Notes: generated by a model not told the origin, from the sequence alone. 58,834 bases of DNA from Methylibium sp. (GCF_013817345.1 NZ_JACDCW010000011.1:1-58834); one strand, 5' to 3'; counted from the first letter of the stretch, positions 17,483 to 27,728 are shown. Numbers and translations: made by a program.

Positions 17483-19108
17483 ATGCTCGATGTGCGCGAC
17501 TTCAAAGCCCAAGACCTGCGCGGTCTGAGCCCCGATGCATTAGCCGTCGTGGCCGAGCAAATGTTGGCCCACATCGGCGAGCAGAGCAAGCATATTGGCG
17601 AGCAGAGCAAGCGCATCGACTCGCAGGCCCAGGCCATCAAGTGGCGCGACGCCAAGATCGAGAGCATCACGTTCCAGCTCGCCCGGCTGAAGGCCTGGAA
17701 GTTCGGCGCCAAGACCGAAGCCATGAACGCCGAGCAGCGCGCGCTGTTCGAGGAGACGTGTGCCGCCGACCAGGCCAGCCTGGAGGCCCAGCTCGCCGCG
17801 TTGCAGCCCGCAACCGTTGGCGGCACTGCACCAGACAAGCAGCCAGAGCATCCAAGCAAGCGTCAACCCAAGCGCGAAGCACTGCCGGCACACCTGCCGC
17901 GCATGGATCAGCGCGTCGAGCCCGAGGACACGAATTGCCCGACGCCAGAGTGCGGCCAACCGATGGTGCGCGTGGGCGAGGACATCAGCGAGAGGCTTGA
18001 CGTCAAGCCGGCGCAGTTCTTCGTGCAGCGCCAGATCCGGGGCAAGTGGGCCTGCCGGTGCTGCCAGTTGATGGTGCAGGAGCCTGCCGCGCCGCAGGTC
18101 TTCGACAACGCCATCCCCACCCCGGGGCTGCAGGCCCACACGGTGGTCAGCCGCTTCATCGATCACATTCCCTACTACCGGCAAGAGCAGATCAACGCCC
18201 GCTCGGGCGTGCACACGCCGCGCTCGACGTTGGCGGGCTGGGGCGGCCACACCGGTGCGCAGTTGATGCCGCTGTACGAGGCGCACCGCAGCTTCGTGCT
18301 CGGCAGCCCGGTGGTTCACGCCGACGAGACGCCGATCGGGATGCTGGACCCGGGCGGGGGCAAGACCAAGAAGGCCTACATGTGGGCCTACGCGCGCGGC
18401 GCCTTCGAGGCTGAGCCCGGGGTGGTGTACGACTTCTGCGCCGGGCGCGGGGGCAAGTATCCCCATGCCTTCCTCAAGGACTGGTCGGGCACGCTGGTGG
18501 TGGACGCCTACGGCGGCTACGACGCCACGCTGTCGCTGGATGGGCGCTTCACCGCGAACTGCCTGGCTCACGCGAGGAGGAAGTTCGACGAACTGGTCAA
18601 GGCCAACGCGAGCGAGGTGGCCAAGCAGGCCATCCAGCGCATCGCCTGGCTGTACCGGATCGAGGCCGACGCCAAGGTGTTGACATCCGAGCAGCGGCTG
18701 CAGATGCGGCTGGAGCGGACCCGGCCGTTGTGGCAGGAACTGCACGTGTGGCTGCAACTCGAGCGCCAGCGTGTGCCCGACGGCAGCGCCATTGCCAAGG
18801 CCATCGACTACACCCTGAACCACTGGGCGGGACTCGGGCGGTTCCTGCTGGACGGCGCTGTGCCGATCGACAACAACCACATCGAGAACCAGATCCGGCC
18901 CTGGGCCTTGGGGCGGCGCAACTGGCTGTTCATCGGCAGCCAGTTGGCCGGCGAGAGGGCTGCGATGGTGATGAGCCTGCTGCAGTCGGCCAAGCTCAAT
19001 GGGCACGAGCCCTGGGCCTACTTGAAGGACGTGCTCACGCGGCTGCCCACGCAGTTGAACAGCCAGATCGAGGAGTTGCTGCCTCACCGGTGGCGCCGCG
19101 CCGACTGA
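17483..19108 (+). CDS. tnpC: IS66 TnpC DDE transposase
   Basis: The 541-residue catalytic transposase of IS66. An N-terminal coiled coil around two GEQSK repeats precedes a zinc-finger-like cysteine region (CPTPECGQPM and CRCC). The DDE residues are D281 in VVHADETPIG, D341 in LVVDAYGGYD and E468 in DNNHIENQIRPWALGRRNW. ATG 17483 is used; a TTG-initiated frame starts at 17390 directly after tnpB, so a longer product is possible. Length is normal and the frame is intact. Confidence 0.94.
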   Translation: MLDVRDFKAQDLRGLSPDALAVVAEQMLAHIGEQSKHIGEQSKRIDSQAQAIKWRDAKIESITFQLARLKAWKFGAKTEAMNAEQRALFEETCAADQASLEAQLAALQPATVGGTAPDKQPEHPSKRQPKREALPAHLPRMDQRVEPEDTNCPTPECGQPMVRVGEDISERLDVKPAQFFVQRQIRGKWACRCCQLMVQEPAAPQVFDNAIPTPGLQAHTVVSRFIDHIPYYRQEQINARSGVHTPRSTLAGWGGHTGAQLMPLYEAHRSFVLGSPVVHADETPIGMLDPGGGKTKKAYMWAYARGAFEAEPGVVYDFCAGRGGKYPHAFLKDWSGTLVVDAYGGYDATLSLDGRFTANCLAHARRKFDELVKANASEVAKQAIQRIAWLYRIEADAKVLTSEQRLQMRLERTRPLWQELHVWLQLERQRVPDGSAIAKAIDYTLNHWAGLGRFLLDGAVPIDNNHIENQIRPWALGRRNWLFIGSQLAGERAAMVMSLLQSAKLNGHEPWAYLKDVLTRLPTQLNSQIEELLPHRWRRAD

Positions 19109-19663
19109 GGTGCTCCCGGCGGCGCAAACGCGCCCAGTGAACAACGCGGCGATGCGCTGGCCGATGCACGCGACCAGGGCGCCGACGCACAGGCAGCGAA
19201 CGAGCCGCGTCATCGCTGCCCTGCAAGTCATCGCCACCACGTTCGCCATGCACGCGAGGGTCGATTGCCGTTCGCGTCAGATCAAGATGCCACGCCCAGA
19301 CGCTTACCATGGGAAGAGCTGCTCGACTCCGATCCTCTGCTGACGACGCAGCTTCAACGCCATGGTGTTAAGGGCCGCCGTGTAGGCGGGCGTATCGAGG
19401 CGCGTAGTCAGCAGTTCGCCTAACTGATGCTTCAGCTCGACATGCTCACGAAGCAGTTGAGACGACACCTGCTTCCAGCCCTCGATCTTCATGAGTGGAA
19501 TGACCGAGAGATCCATCGCCCGCAGCAACGCGCCGACCCCTTTGGCGAACTCGTCAAAGAGCCGGCGGTAAGACGGCGAGCTTTGCAGCGCCAATAGCTG
19601 GTCCATCAAATCAGCAAGGACCCGGTGATGGTCGTTTATGACGGCAACTACATCTCGCTTCAT

Positions 19664-20251
19664 GTCGCGATTACCGTCTGCTTGCAAGATGGCTGGTGCG
19701 GCACCGGATGTAGCAATTTGTGTGCCGCATAACACCGATGCGCAAAAGATGCACAACGACGGTACGGAAACGTACAAAGCGGACCTAAAAGTTTATCCGA
19801 GCCCAAGGATCGCTTTTACTGCAGGACCGGCTACCTGACCGGTTCCTCGTGCAAGCAGCGTGACGTTGATTGCCAGCTTTGTATGGGTCTTTGGCCTGCC
19901 CCCTCTGCCTTGGCAGCGTTTAGGCTGGAGTCCGGGTCGAACTGATGCCAAACAACAGCAACAGAACCGCTCGTAACGGACCAGACCGTCACGATGACTG
20001 AAACCCAGTACGAATCTCCGACCGTCGAAAACTTAGGACACAACCAGCCTTTACTCAAGCTTTCAACTACGCACCCGCAGCCATGGCCTGCAGACCCTAA
20101 GCAAGGGCGTCTGAATATAGGAGCAGGCAGCCCTGCTGGCCGCACGGTAGTGCGGCAAGGTAAGGGCCCCCTGTACGTCCGCCCCATGGCGGCCGACGAA
20201 GCGACGGGCTGCCGTGCGATTCCCGACGCTACACGCTCCCGCGATGGCTGC
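19664..20251. other. Intergenic about 590 bases
   Basis: This separates the interrupted hemerythrin-like gene from the phosphodiesterase gene. No gene is supported. A perfect 7-base hairpin (GCCGCAC with GTGCGGC, 20139-20156) lies past the stop of the phosphodiesterase gene but has no T tract, so terminator function is doubtful. Confidence 0.45.
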
Positions 20252-21514
20252 TTAGCGCAGGCCTGCGCAGTTCGCGTAGAAAGTCGTCGTGGCCGGCCAG
20301 TCCGAGAAGATGCCCAGTATGCCGATCTCGCGCGCAAGCACGTCGAGAACCTGCATCATGTCGCCTTCGCGTTTGATCGCCGTGTCAAAGCTCTGATAGT
20401 AGAAGCCGTTGCCACCGTCAGCCAGAACCCCTGAGCGCTCCAGGGTCCACGTGATGATGTCGAGTCCCGCGGCCTTGGCGTTGCGGGCGTAAGTCGATGG
20501 CACGATGCGACCGCCGCCATCGTCGGCCAGCAACGCGAAGATCGGCGGCGCCACGATCTGGACACCCTCGTTCTTGTAGCCGACAAGCTCGGCGTAAGTC
20601 GGCAGGTCCGCAACGGTGTTTGCGTCGTCTAGGTAGACAGCTTGTTGCCCGAACTCGGGCTCCTGGGCAACCCAGTAGCGCACGTCCCGAATGTCGAACG
20701 ACTGGGGCCAGACGTGGCGCGGCGGCACCTTTGCCTGCCTGTACTCGTCGATCATCTTCTGCGCGTAGGCTTCCTGCGTGAAGCCATCGAACGGCATGGC
20801 CACGTTGGGGCCCTTGAGTTCGGGAGTCATTTTCACGCCGAGGCGCTTGAACAGCTCAATGCTTTCGCGGTGGGTCAGCAGCGTGCCGCTCGTGGGCCCG
20901 GCATACAGATCCGTCCGCCAGTTCGCCGTGCCACCGAGGTACTCCTGCACTGTGCGGGCCCGCGGGTTGAAGGCGTCCATCTTGCCTCGCAGCGTCTTAA
21001 ACTCGGCGAGCGTCAGCTCGCTGGTGCGGCACTCGGCCGTGGCGGGCGTGACCAGGGCGCCGTTTGCATCAAAAGTAGCTGGCGTGAAGGGCTGGGTGCA
21101 CTTGGCCGCCAGCTCGGTGGCGAGGATGTTCGTGGAGGTGTGCAGGTCGTTCTGGGCATGGCGGCAGACGAGCTGCTTGTCCTTTGTGAACGTCACATCG
21201 CACTCGATGATGCCGGCGCCGGTGCGCGCCGCGGCTACGTAGGACTCCAGCGTGTGCTCCGGAAACTGCATCGGTGCGCCGCGGTGCCCGATCGAGAACT
21301 CTCGCGCCGTGTAGGTGCCACGCTGTGCGCATTGGCGTAGCTGCTGCTTCAGCGGTCCCTCGCGCATGTCGTCGACCAGAAAGAGCGGGCGCGGACCGAT
21401 CTGCACGCGTGTTGGCTTTTCGATCTCAGACAGCGTAGGACCGCCGCTACCGGCGTGAACGCCGCTCGTCATCAGCCCGGCGAGTGCGACGAGCAGGATC
21501 AATGTGTTGCGCAT
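20252..21514 (-). CDS. Secreted glycerophosphodiester phosphodiesterase (GlpQ-like)
   Basis: A 420-residue GDPD-family enzyme that hydrolyses glycerophosphodiesters to glycerol-3-phosphate and an alcohol. The N-terminal signal peptide is [21 protein letters not shown]. Catalytic landmarks are [19 protein letters not shown] and [19 protein letters not shown]. The family ends with a late TIM-barrel strand, [14 protein letters not shown] 21514 has GAGGA just upstream and begins a clean signal peptide, so the longer frame to 21835 is rejected. With nearby PhoD and nuclease genes it forms a phosphate-acquisition group. A degenerate Pho-box-like pair lies upstream at 21611-21628. Confidence 0.9.
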   Translation of the reverse strand: MRNTLILLVALAGLMTSGVHAGSGGPTLSEIEKPTRVQIGPRPLFLVDDMREGPLKQQLRQCAQRGTYTAREFSIGHRGAPMQFPEHTLESYVAAARTGAGIIECDVTFTKDKQLVCRHAQNDLHTSTNILATELAAKCTQPFTPATFDANGALVTPATAECRTSELTLAEFKTLRGKMDAFNPRARTVQEYLGGTANWRTDLYAGPTSGTLLTHRESIELFKRLGVKMTPELKGPNVAMPFDGFTQEAYAQKMIDEYRQAKVPPRHVWPQSFDIRDVRYWVAQEPEFGQQAVYLDDANTVADLPTYAELVGYKNEGVQIVAPPIFALLADDGGGRIVPSTYARNAKAAGLDIITWTLERSGVLADGGNGFYYQSFDTAIKREGDMMQVLDVLAREIGILGIFSDWPATTTFYANCAGLR

Positions 21515-21827
21515 GGATGTCCTCGGTGGTGGTGGATGACCAAGCCCGATAAGTGCATCGGGCGCCCGCACCATTCTCGGAAGCGCTTGTGGCAGTTCGG
21601 TGTCGATCGCTTGACGGCGCCGTGGCAGTCGGGACCACCCGAACGGAACAGGATAGGGAGCATCGAAGGGTGGGGTCGCTGAAGTAGGGCGCCGGCGACC
21701 GGCTGGAATATTCAGCGCTCTCTGGATCCGCATCGCTTCTCCCCTCTGCGATGACGGGCTGAGCCATTCAGCGAAAGATTCTCTCAGGTGTATGCTGCAG
21801 TGCAGCAATACCTTGAAGTGGCTCCCC

Positions 21828-22094
21828 ATGCTCAAGTTCGATGCTCTTGTGCGAGGGCGTGTGTTCTACGAGGGTTCGGACAGCCAACCCGTGCGCATGC
21901 CCCAGGGCCGATGCTTGGTCGAGGCCTATCAGGGCTTTGTCAGTCTCACATGGGCCGAGGAGGTCGGCCCATGTACGGCAGTGCTCAACGCCGATGCCTT
22001 TGAAACCGCGCTCGAGGCCGGGGCAATCTTGATCACTGATGCGTCCCAACTGCGGACTTTGCGCGAGCCTGCCCGGGAGGATTCCGAAGGTTGA
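21828..22094 (+). CDS. Small hypothetical protein (88 aa)
   Basis: An 88-residue frame starting [20 protein letters not shown] and containing [18 protein letters not shown]. The protein is of ordinary soluble composition, with no membrane or signal segment and no recognised domain. An earlier in-frame ATG at 21792 adds 12 residues. A weak GAAGTGG precedes ATG 21828. It is divergent from the phosphodiesterase gene. Coding status is moderate, because high-GC intergenic DNA can hold frames of this length. Confidence 0.4.
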   Translation: MLKFDALVRGRVFYEGSDSQPVRMPQGRCLVEAYQGFVSLTWAEEVGPCTAVLNADAFETALEAGAILITDASQLRTLREPAREDSEG

Positions 22095-22408
22095 TGCGCA
22101 ACGCCCTCCCGGCCGAGCGCCCGCGCTGCCGCCTTCCGTCTGGTGAGGGTAGCCGCTGTGCGGATCGATGGAAACGGCTTCATGGGTGCCTGCGGCGCGA
22201 ACAGCGCGATCGCTGCGAGCAGGATCTGCAGGGCAACAGCCGGCGCTGCAGCGCCATGCGAGCTTCTCGTCGTGACCCGCACATTCGCACCGCAACGCGA
22301 CAACTCCGTGAAGCACGATGGTGACCGTCGCGTCGCGCGCCGGTCATCGAACTGACTTCGCCGCCGCCTACGGTGCGGGCTTCTTCCACCAATGCCCAGG
22401 AGCCCTCG

Positions 22409-24001
22409 ATGACCGATCACGATCTCCCCTCGCGCCGCCTGTTCCTCAAGTCCAGCGGCGTCGCGCTCGGCGCGCTGGCCGCGCCTGCCATCGTCACCGC
22501 GCAGTCGGCGCGTCCGATCGCCGCGCAGGGCGTGCAGTTCGGCGATCCGACCGGCGACGCCGTCGTCGTGTGGAGTCGCAGCGACCGGCCGGCACGCATG
22601 ATCGTCGAGTGGTCCAGGGACCCGATGTTCCGCGACGCGCAGCGCATCCTCGGCCCCTACGCACTGAAGGCGAGCGACTTCACCGCGCGCCAGGACCTGA
22701 CCGGTCTGCCGCCGGATCGCGACACTTTCGTGCGCGTGAGCTTCCAGTCGCTGGACAACGCGCGCGCGCTCAGCGAGCCGGTGATCGGCCAGCTGCGCGG
22801 CCTGCCCGACCGCGGCGAGGACCTGCGCTTCGTCTGGGGCGGCGACACCGCCGGCCAGGGCTGGGGCATCAACCCGACCTTCGGCGGCATGCGGATCTAC
22901 GAGGCGATGCGCCAGCGCCAGCCGCACTTCTTCGTCCACAGCGGTGACACCATCTACGCCGACGGCCCGATCCCGGCCAGCGTCGTGGCCGAGGGCGGGC
23001 GCGTGTGGAACAACCTCGTCACGCCCGAGGTCGCCAAGGTCGCCGAGACGCTGGACGAATTCCGCGGCCGCTACCGCTACAACCTGCTCGACGAGCCGCT
23101 GCGCCGCTTCAATGCCGAGGTACCGCAGATCTGGCAATGGGACGACCACGAGGTCACGAACAACTGGTCCGACGCCAAGGACCTGTCGGCCGACGCGCGC
23201 TACACCGAGAAGAACGTGCCGCTGCTGATCGCGCGGGGCACACGCGCCTTCCTCGACTATGCGCCGATGCGGCCCTTCGATGCCCGCGAGTCGCAGCGCG
23301 TCTACCGCCAGTTTCGCTACGGCCCGCTGCTCGACGTGTTCGTGGTCGACATGCGCAGCTACCGCGGCCCCAACAGCTACAACCGCCAGACCGCGCCCGA
23401 CGACAGCACCGCGATCCTGGGCCGCGAGCAGCTGGACTGGCTCAAGCGCGAACTCGCGAAGTCGCGTGCTCTTTGGAAGGTGGTCGCCTCAGACATGCCG
23501 ATCGGCTTGCTGATCGGCGACGGCCGCGACGCGCAGGGACGCGCTCGCTTCGAAGGCCCGGCCAACGGCAGCGGCCCGGCGCTGGGCCGCGAGTTCGAGA
23601 TCGCCGAGCTCCTGACCCACCTCAGGCGCGAACGCGTCGACAACGTGGTCTGGCTGACCGCCGATGTGCACTACTGCGCCGCTCACCATTACGACCCGAA
23701 GGCGGCGTTGTACGCGGACTTCGACCCGTTCTGGGAGTTCGTCGCCGGGCCTCTGAACGCCGGCTCTTTCGGGCCCGGCGTGCTGGACGACACTTTCGGA
23801 CCGCAGGCCGTCTTCGTGAAGGCGCCGCCCCCCGGCCAGGCCAATTTGTCGCCGTACGCGGGACTGCAGTTCTTCGGCGAGGTCAACATCGACAGCCGCG
23901 GGCAGTTCCACGTTGATCTTCGCGATCTCGACGGCACGGCGCTCTTCAGCAAGACGCTGACGCCCGAGCGGGGGCACGGCGGTCGTCACCCCCGGCGTTG
24001 A
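22409..24001 (+). CDS. phoD: PhoD-family alkaline phosphatase / phosphodiesterase
   Basis: A 530-residue secreted phosphatase of the PhoD family, which releases phosphate from phosphomono- and diesters using Ca/Fe. A Tat signal peptide is visible, SRRLFLKSSGVALGALAAP. Metal-site motifs include FVWGGDTAGQG, FFVHSGDTIYADG, IWQWDDHEVTNNW and VWLTADVHYCAAHHYDP. CAGGAG precedes ATG 22409. The protein is full length. Part of a second copy of this gene lies decayed at 29988-30440. It sits between a secreted GDPD and a secreted nuclease, consistent with use during phosphate limitation. Confidence 0.93.
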   Translation: MTDHDLPSRRLFLKSSGVALGALAAPAIVTAQSARPIAAQGVQFGDPTGDAVVVWSRSDRPARMIVEWSRDPMFRDAQRILGPYALKASDFTARQDLTGLPPDRDTFVRVSFQSLDNARALSEPVIGQLRGLPDRGEDLRFVWGGDTAGQGWGINPTFGGMRIYEAMRQRQPHFFVHSGDTIYADGPIPASVVAEGGRVWNNLVTPEVAKVAETLDEFRGRYRYNLLDEPLRRFNAEVPQIWQWDDHEVTNNWSDAKDLSADARYTEKNVPLLIARGTRAFLDYAPMRPFDARESQRVYRQFRYGPLLDVFVVDMRSYRGPNSYNRQTAPDDSTAILGREQLDWLKRELAKSRALWKVVASDMPIGLLIGDGRDAQGRARFEGPANGSGPALGREFEIAELLTHLRRERVDNVVWLTADVHYCAAHHYDPKAALYADFDPFWEFVAGPLNAGSFGPGVLDDTFGPQAVFVKAPPPGQANLSPYAGLQFFGEVNIDSRGQFHVDLRDLDGTALFSKTLTPERGHGGRHPRR

Positions 24002-24562
24002 TGCCGGCCTGCGCCGCGCGCGAACTTGCGGCCGCCGGTGGGCTCCAGTAGGGCATTTCTTTCGGCATCGCCAGTACTGCCTGCCCATGTTGCCGACAGC
24101 GTTCGGCGTCAGCTCGATGCCGGCGGATGACGCGCCGCGCCCAGTCGACTGCAAGCGGGGGCCCGACGCCGCGCGAGCCCAGAAGGCGATGTCGGCGGCC
24201 CGCGGGTCGCCTTACTCACCACCTACCGCGCTACGCCTGCGCGCTGCCGCCCGAGCAGCGCGGTTCGCTTCAGCGCGCAGTAAGTGGCTGCGGCAGAAGC
24301 GCCGAAAATCGACATGAAGCTGCGCTTCGTCATCAGGAACGCTAACGGCCAGTTGTAGCGCGCTGCCACCGAGGGCATTTTCGGCCTGCTGCCGCATTTT
24401 GCGACCGAGATCGCATTCGGTCGCAGAACCTACAACGCCCGCTCGGACGACCAGCGCGACTTTTCCCCAGGTCGATCCACCAGTTCAGAGGACAAGAAAG
24501 AGGGGGCGGCGCACTACCGCGGGGCGACGCGTCGCTGGAACAAGCCGCTCGCTCCCGGCCGC
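24002..24562. other. Intergenic 560 bases, nothing recognised
   Basis: The interval between the convergent phoD and nuclease genes has only short frames without family similarity. A 14-codon frame from ATG 24314 (MKLRFVIRNANGQL) could be the relic of a lost gene, but this is not supported further. Confidence 0.45.
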
Positions 24563-27500
24563 TCAGAAAACGAAGTCCCGACTCGCAACGAGCGCCTGTT
24601 TCTTGACGCCGCGCAACAGCACCAATGGCTGGGAAGCGCTGCGCTTGCCACGACCCTTTGCGCGGTGTTCGCCTTCTTCGGTATCGACCACGATCAGCGT
24701 CCCAACGCCGGTGCCGAACAGCCGCACCTGCCCTGAAGCCACTGCGTCTGCGCCGCTCGTGCCTAAAGCGGCCAGCACGCCACGCAGATCGATGCGGTCG
24801 GCGCCCGGCTCGAAGTCGGTGATCAGGTCCAGACCCCGCCCGATCTCGTTGTAGACGAACAGGTCGTTGCCGGCACCTCCCGTGAGCAGGTCCGGGCCGG
24901 CGCCGCCCGTGATCACGTCGTCGCCCAGCGTGCCGACGATGCGGTCGCGCTTGCGCGTCCCGTTGATGGTGTTGACCAGGTTCAGGCCGACGATGACCGG
25001 GTCGTGGTCCGACGAGCGGTAGGCGTTCGGCGCGTACAGGTCCTGCGGTTTGAACTCGGTGTTGTAGTCGATCACCGACGGCTCGTCGGCGTTGACGGGC
25101 CACAGGATCGCGCGCTCGACCTTCTCTCTGAGCGAGTCGGTGGCCAGCGCATGGTCCAGCCGCCCGGCGGCGCCGTCGAACACGAAGGAGTAGCCGAAGC
25201 CGTTGTCTCGTGCGACCTCGTCGACCAATCCGGTCTCGGCGAGCACCGCGATCGGATCTTCCTTGGCATAGGCGTTTAGGTCCCCGATGACCAGCACGTC
25301 CTCGCTGTCGGCGGCTGCCTGCAGCGCCGTGACGAAACGGCTCAACGCCTGCGCCTGCGCGACGCGCGTGGCGTTGTAGCAGCCCTGCAGGTCGCCCTGA
25401 TCGATGTCGGCACCGCTCGCACCGCCGCAGCCCTTGGACTTAAAGTGATTGACAACCAGCGTGAAGCGCTCTCCGTTGGCCGCCGCCAAAGTTTGTGCCA
25501 GCGGCGGGCGGTCGTGCACCGGGTCGGTGTCGCTCAGTGCGGTGCCCACGAGACTCAGGCGGGCCGACTTGAAAATGATGGCCTGCCTGATCGCGTCGGT
25601 GCCGGTGCCGTCTTCGGGGTCGGGCACGACCGCATAGACGGCCGAGCCGAGTCGCGCGTTGAGCGCGTCCACCAGGTTCTGCGTCGCGACCGTGCCATTG
25701 TTCTGGATCTCGATCAGGCCCAGCACGTCGGCATCGATCGCCACCATGGCCTCGACGATCTTGGCGCGCTGACGTGCGAACTCCTCGGCGTTGTTCGCGC
25801 CGCGGCAGTTGCTCGCCGCGGTCGAGGTGCCGAGCGTGCAGCCCTGCCCGCTCTGCCCGTCGGCAGTCGTGCCATCGGTGAAGGTGGTGAAAAAATTGAG
25901 CACGTTGAAGCTGGCCACCTTGATGTTGCCGCCCACGTTCTCCGGTGCCGCTGTGCGTGGGTTGCTGCGCGTGAACACGGGGGCCGTGGTCGGCTGCAGT
26001 CGGTAGCTGGCGATGCCGGTGTTGCTGGCCGTGGCCAAGCCGTAGTCGAGCACACCCGTCAGCGAGGGCGCGGTGTCGCCGGCACGCACGGTGTTGTCGG
26101 TGCCGATGTAAGGAATCGGATTCGGGTTCTGCATGCTGGTCGCATCGTCGAGCAGCAGGCTGCGGCGCGCGTTCTGTTCTGCCAGCGCGAGCGCTTCGGG
26201 GCCAGGGCGCAGCCGGTTGGTCGGATTCTCCAGCCGCGGGCCGACCGCCACCGTCATTTGGCCGTAGCGGCCGAGGAAGAAGTTCTGCGACACGGTCACC
26301 GGGCCCGCAATCGTGACCAGCATGCTCTCGTAGCGCTCGAGTGCAGCGCCGCCCATCTCCGGCAAGCTGACCGTGACCGGCGCGATGGCCGGTCCGTTGC
26401 CCACCACGGTGAAGCCGGCAACGCCGCTGAGCTGCGTCAGCGGATTGGCGGCGGTCACCGGGTTGCCGGCGGCGCCGGTGTTGAAGTCGGTCACAGTGCC
26501 GGAGAGTTGCACGCGTTGGCCGGGTGTGGGCTTGGCCGAGCTGCCGTTAAAGACGAAGAGGCCGTCCGAGGTGCTGGCGTCGCCGTCGCCCTCGGCGTCC
26601 TGGAGGAAGAAGCCGTTGTTGGTGACTTTCGTGACCACGCCCTCGGTCGCCACCTGCATGCCGGCCAGCGGGCTATTCGCGCCGCGACCCTGGATGGTGG
26701 GAATGCGCGTGAGGCTCGCGACATTGACCAGCACCGTGCAGTTCGCCGTCTGCGCCTGGTCGTTGCCCCAGCGCAGCTCGACCGCGTAGCTGCCCACGGC
26801 GGTGTTCGACGCGACGCGCAAGTCCGCCCCGGCACTGCCGCCCACGCCGGTGGCGGGAGTCAGCTCGCCCAGGCTGATGCCGGCCGGCACGCTGCCGGCA
26901 AAGGCAACACTGCCGACGAGGCCGTCGGCATCGCTCGCGCCCAATGCGACCCGGCCGGGGCTGCCGGCCGCGAGGTTCAGCGCCGGACAGGTCGTGACGA
27001 TCGGCGCGTTGACCGGCGCACCGTCGCAAACGTTGAAGGCCGCACTGCGGTTGCGGGGACTCGGCGCGCCGGTGGCGAAGTCGGCGCGGTTGTCGTTGCT
27101 GTCGGTGCAGCCGCTCCCGGCGCGCAGCGCGCCAGTGGTGTTGCTCAAGGTCGGTGCGGCGGCGCTGCCTTCGAAGAAGCCGGCCGAGCCGAAGCCGATC
27201 AGATCGACCAGCGCCGGCGAGGCCGGTGCCGTCCCAGAGAGCGCGGCCGTCGTGCTCAGCAGTGCGACCTTGCCGGCGGAGGCACTCATCGCGGTCGTGC
27301 CCGACGCATCGGGCGCCGGCAGTGCGGCGCTGCCGCCCGCGCCCATTGCCTGCTGTACCAGGTAATACTGGCCTGGCTGCAGGGTGGCGCTTTCGAGCGC
27401 GGTGACCTGCCAGCTGCTGCCGGTAGCGGACGCGTACTGGACCGACCAGCCGGCCAGGTTCACCGGCTGAGTCGATGCATTGAACAGCTCGACGAAATCG

Positions 27501-27622
27501 TTCCTGAGCGTCGCGCCGCTGTTGCCGCCGCCGCCGTAGACCTGGCTGATGACCACGCCCTGCGCCGAAGCCGCGCAACCGAGAAAGGCAAGGAGTCCAC
27601 CGAGCAAGAAGGATTTGTTCAT
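24563..27622 (-). CDS. ExeM/NucH-family extracellular endonuclease with lamin-tail and RTX parts
   Basis: A 1,019-residue secreted nuclease. A signal peptide (MNKSFLLGGLLAFLGCAASA) leads a lamin-tail domain (VVISQVYGGGGNSGATLRNDF). A central region follows with an OB-like segment (ATEGVVTKVTNNGFFLQDAEG). The exonuclease-endonuclease-phosphatase domain runs from about residue 590 to 890, with KVASFNVLNFFTTF, GLIEIQNNG, LVVNHFKSKGCGG, VIGDLNAYAKEDP and SSDHDPVIVGL. RTX calcium repeats (DDVITGGAGPDLLTGGAGND) near the C-terminus suggest type I secretion or surface retention. ExeM-like enzymes digest extracellular DNA, supplying nucleotides and phosphate. Three GCGTCA-type repeats lie upstream at 27701-27728. 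Confidence 0.93.
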   Translation of the reverse strand: MNKSFLLGGLLAFLGCAASAQGVVISQVYGGGGNSGATLRNDFVELFNASTQPVNLAGWSVQYASATGSSWQVTALESATLQPGQYYLVQQAMGAGGSAALPAPDASGTTAMSASAGKVALLSTTAALSGTAPASPALVDLIGFGSAGFFEGSAAAPTLSNTTGALRAGSGCTDSNDNRADFATGAPSPRNRSAAFNVCDGAPVNAPIVTTCPALNLAAGSPGRVALGASDADGLVGSVAFAGSVPAGISLGELTPATGVGGSAGADLRVASNTAVGSYAVELRWGNDQAQTANCTVLVNVASLTRIPTIQGRGANSPLAGMQVATEGVVTKVTNNGFFLQDAEGDGDASTSDGLFVFNGSSAKPTPGQRVQLSGTVTDFNTGAAGNPVTAANPLTQLSGVAGFTVVGNGPAIAPVTVSLPEMGGAALERYESMLVTIAGPVTVSQNFFLGRYGQMTVAVGPRLENPTNRLRPGPEALALAEQNARRSLLLDDATSMQNPNPIPYIGTDNTVRAGDTAPSLTGVLDYGLATASNTGIASYRLQPTTAPVFTRSNPRTAAPENVGGNIKVASFNVLNFFTTFTDGTTADGQSGQGCTLGTSTAASNCRGANNAEEFARQRAKIVEAMVAIDADVLGLIEIQNNGTVATQNLVDALNARLGSAVYAVVPDPEDGTGTDAIRQAIIFKSARLSLVGTALSDTDPVHDRPPLAQTLAAANGERFTLVVNHFKSKGCGGASGADIDQGDLQGCYNATRVAQAQALSRFVTALQAAADSEDVLVIGDLNAYAKEDPIAVLAETGLVDEVARDNGFGYSFVFDGAAGRLDHALATDSLREKVERAILWPVNADEPSVIDYNTEFKPQDLYAPNAYRSSDHDPVIVGLNLVNTINGTRKRDRIVGTLGDDVITGGAGPDLLTGGAGNDLFVYNEIGRGLDLITDFEPGADRIDLRGVLAALGTSGADAVASGQVRLFGTGVGTLIVVDTEEGEHRAKGRGKRSASQPLVLLRGVKKQALVASRDFVF

Positions 27623-27700
27623 GGGGCCGCCGCGATGAAAGAACGGGCCGTTGCGGCAGCGCTGAACGCGCCGTGCCGCTGGCCAACTGGCGCGATTTTG

Positions 27701-27728
27701 TTGACGCGGCATGACGCGGCAGTGACGC
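27701..27728 (-). promoter_or_regulatory. Pho-box-like direct repeats upstream of the nuclease gene
   Basis: On the minus strand GCGTCAC, GCGTCAT and GCGTCAA follow one another at spacings of 11 and 10 bases. The PhoB consensus is CTGTCAT-type repeats every 11 bases, so spacing agrees and the GTCA core is kept, but the first bases differ. Control by phosphate is an inference supported by the neighbours. Confidence 0.35.

Larger units (their letters stand above)
16585..19307 (+). mobile_element. Complete IS66-family insertion sequence (2,723 bp)
   Basis: The ends are inverted repeats: GTAAGCGTCT is identical for the first 10 bases at both tips, and similarity continues for about 15 more. The flanks carry an 8-base target duplication, CATGGGAA, at 16577-16584 and 19308-19315. 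Gene order tnpA-tnpB-tnpC is standard. All three frames are intact and the duplication is perfect, indicating a recent and perhaps still mobile insertion. It lies inside a hemerythrin-like gene in the opposite orientation. Confidence 0.96.
16393..19663 (-). pseudogene. Hemerythrin-like HHE protein interrupted by IS66
   Basis: The gene reads from ATG 19663 to 19308, is split by the IS66 copy, and resumes at 16576 to the stop at 16393. Removing the element and one copy of the 8-base duplication restores an exact 179-codon frame, with EQLFPW joining LGAALDEERR. Features of hemerythrin-like helices are visible: INDHHRVLADLMDQL, LLREHVELKHQLGELL and VEQLFPWL. One expected histidine of the HHE set appears replaced by glutamine, so iron or oxygen binding is uncertain. 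As it stands, the N-terminal part ends right after the insertion and the protein is inactive. Confidence 0.85.

Noticed and set aside
17540-19249. 569-residue minus-strand frame inside IS66
   Set aside because: Antisense of tnpC; it has no domain features and low-complexity His/Gly/Val-rich sequence.
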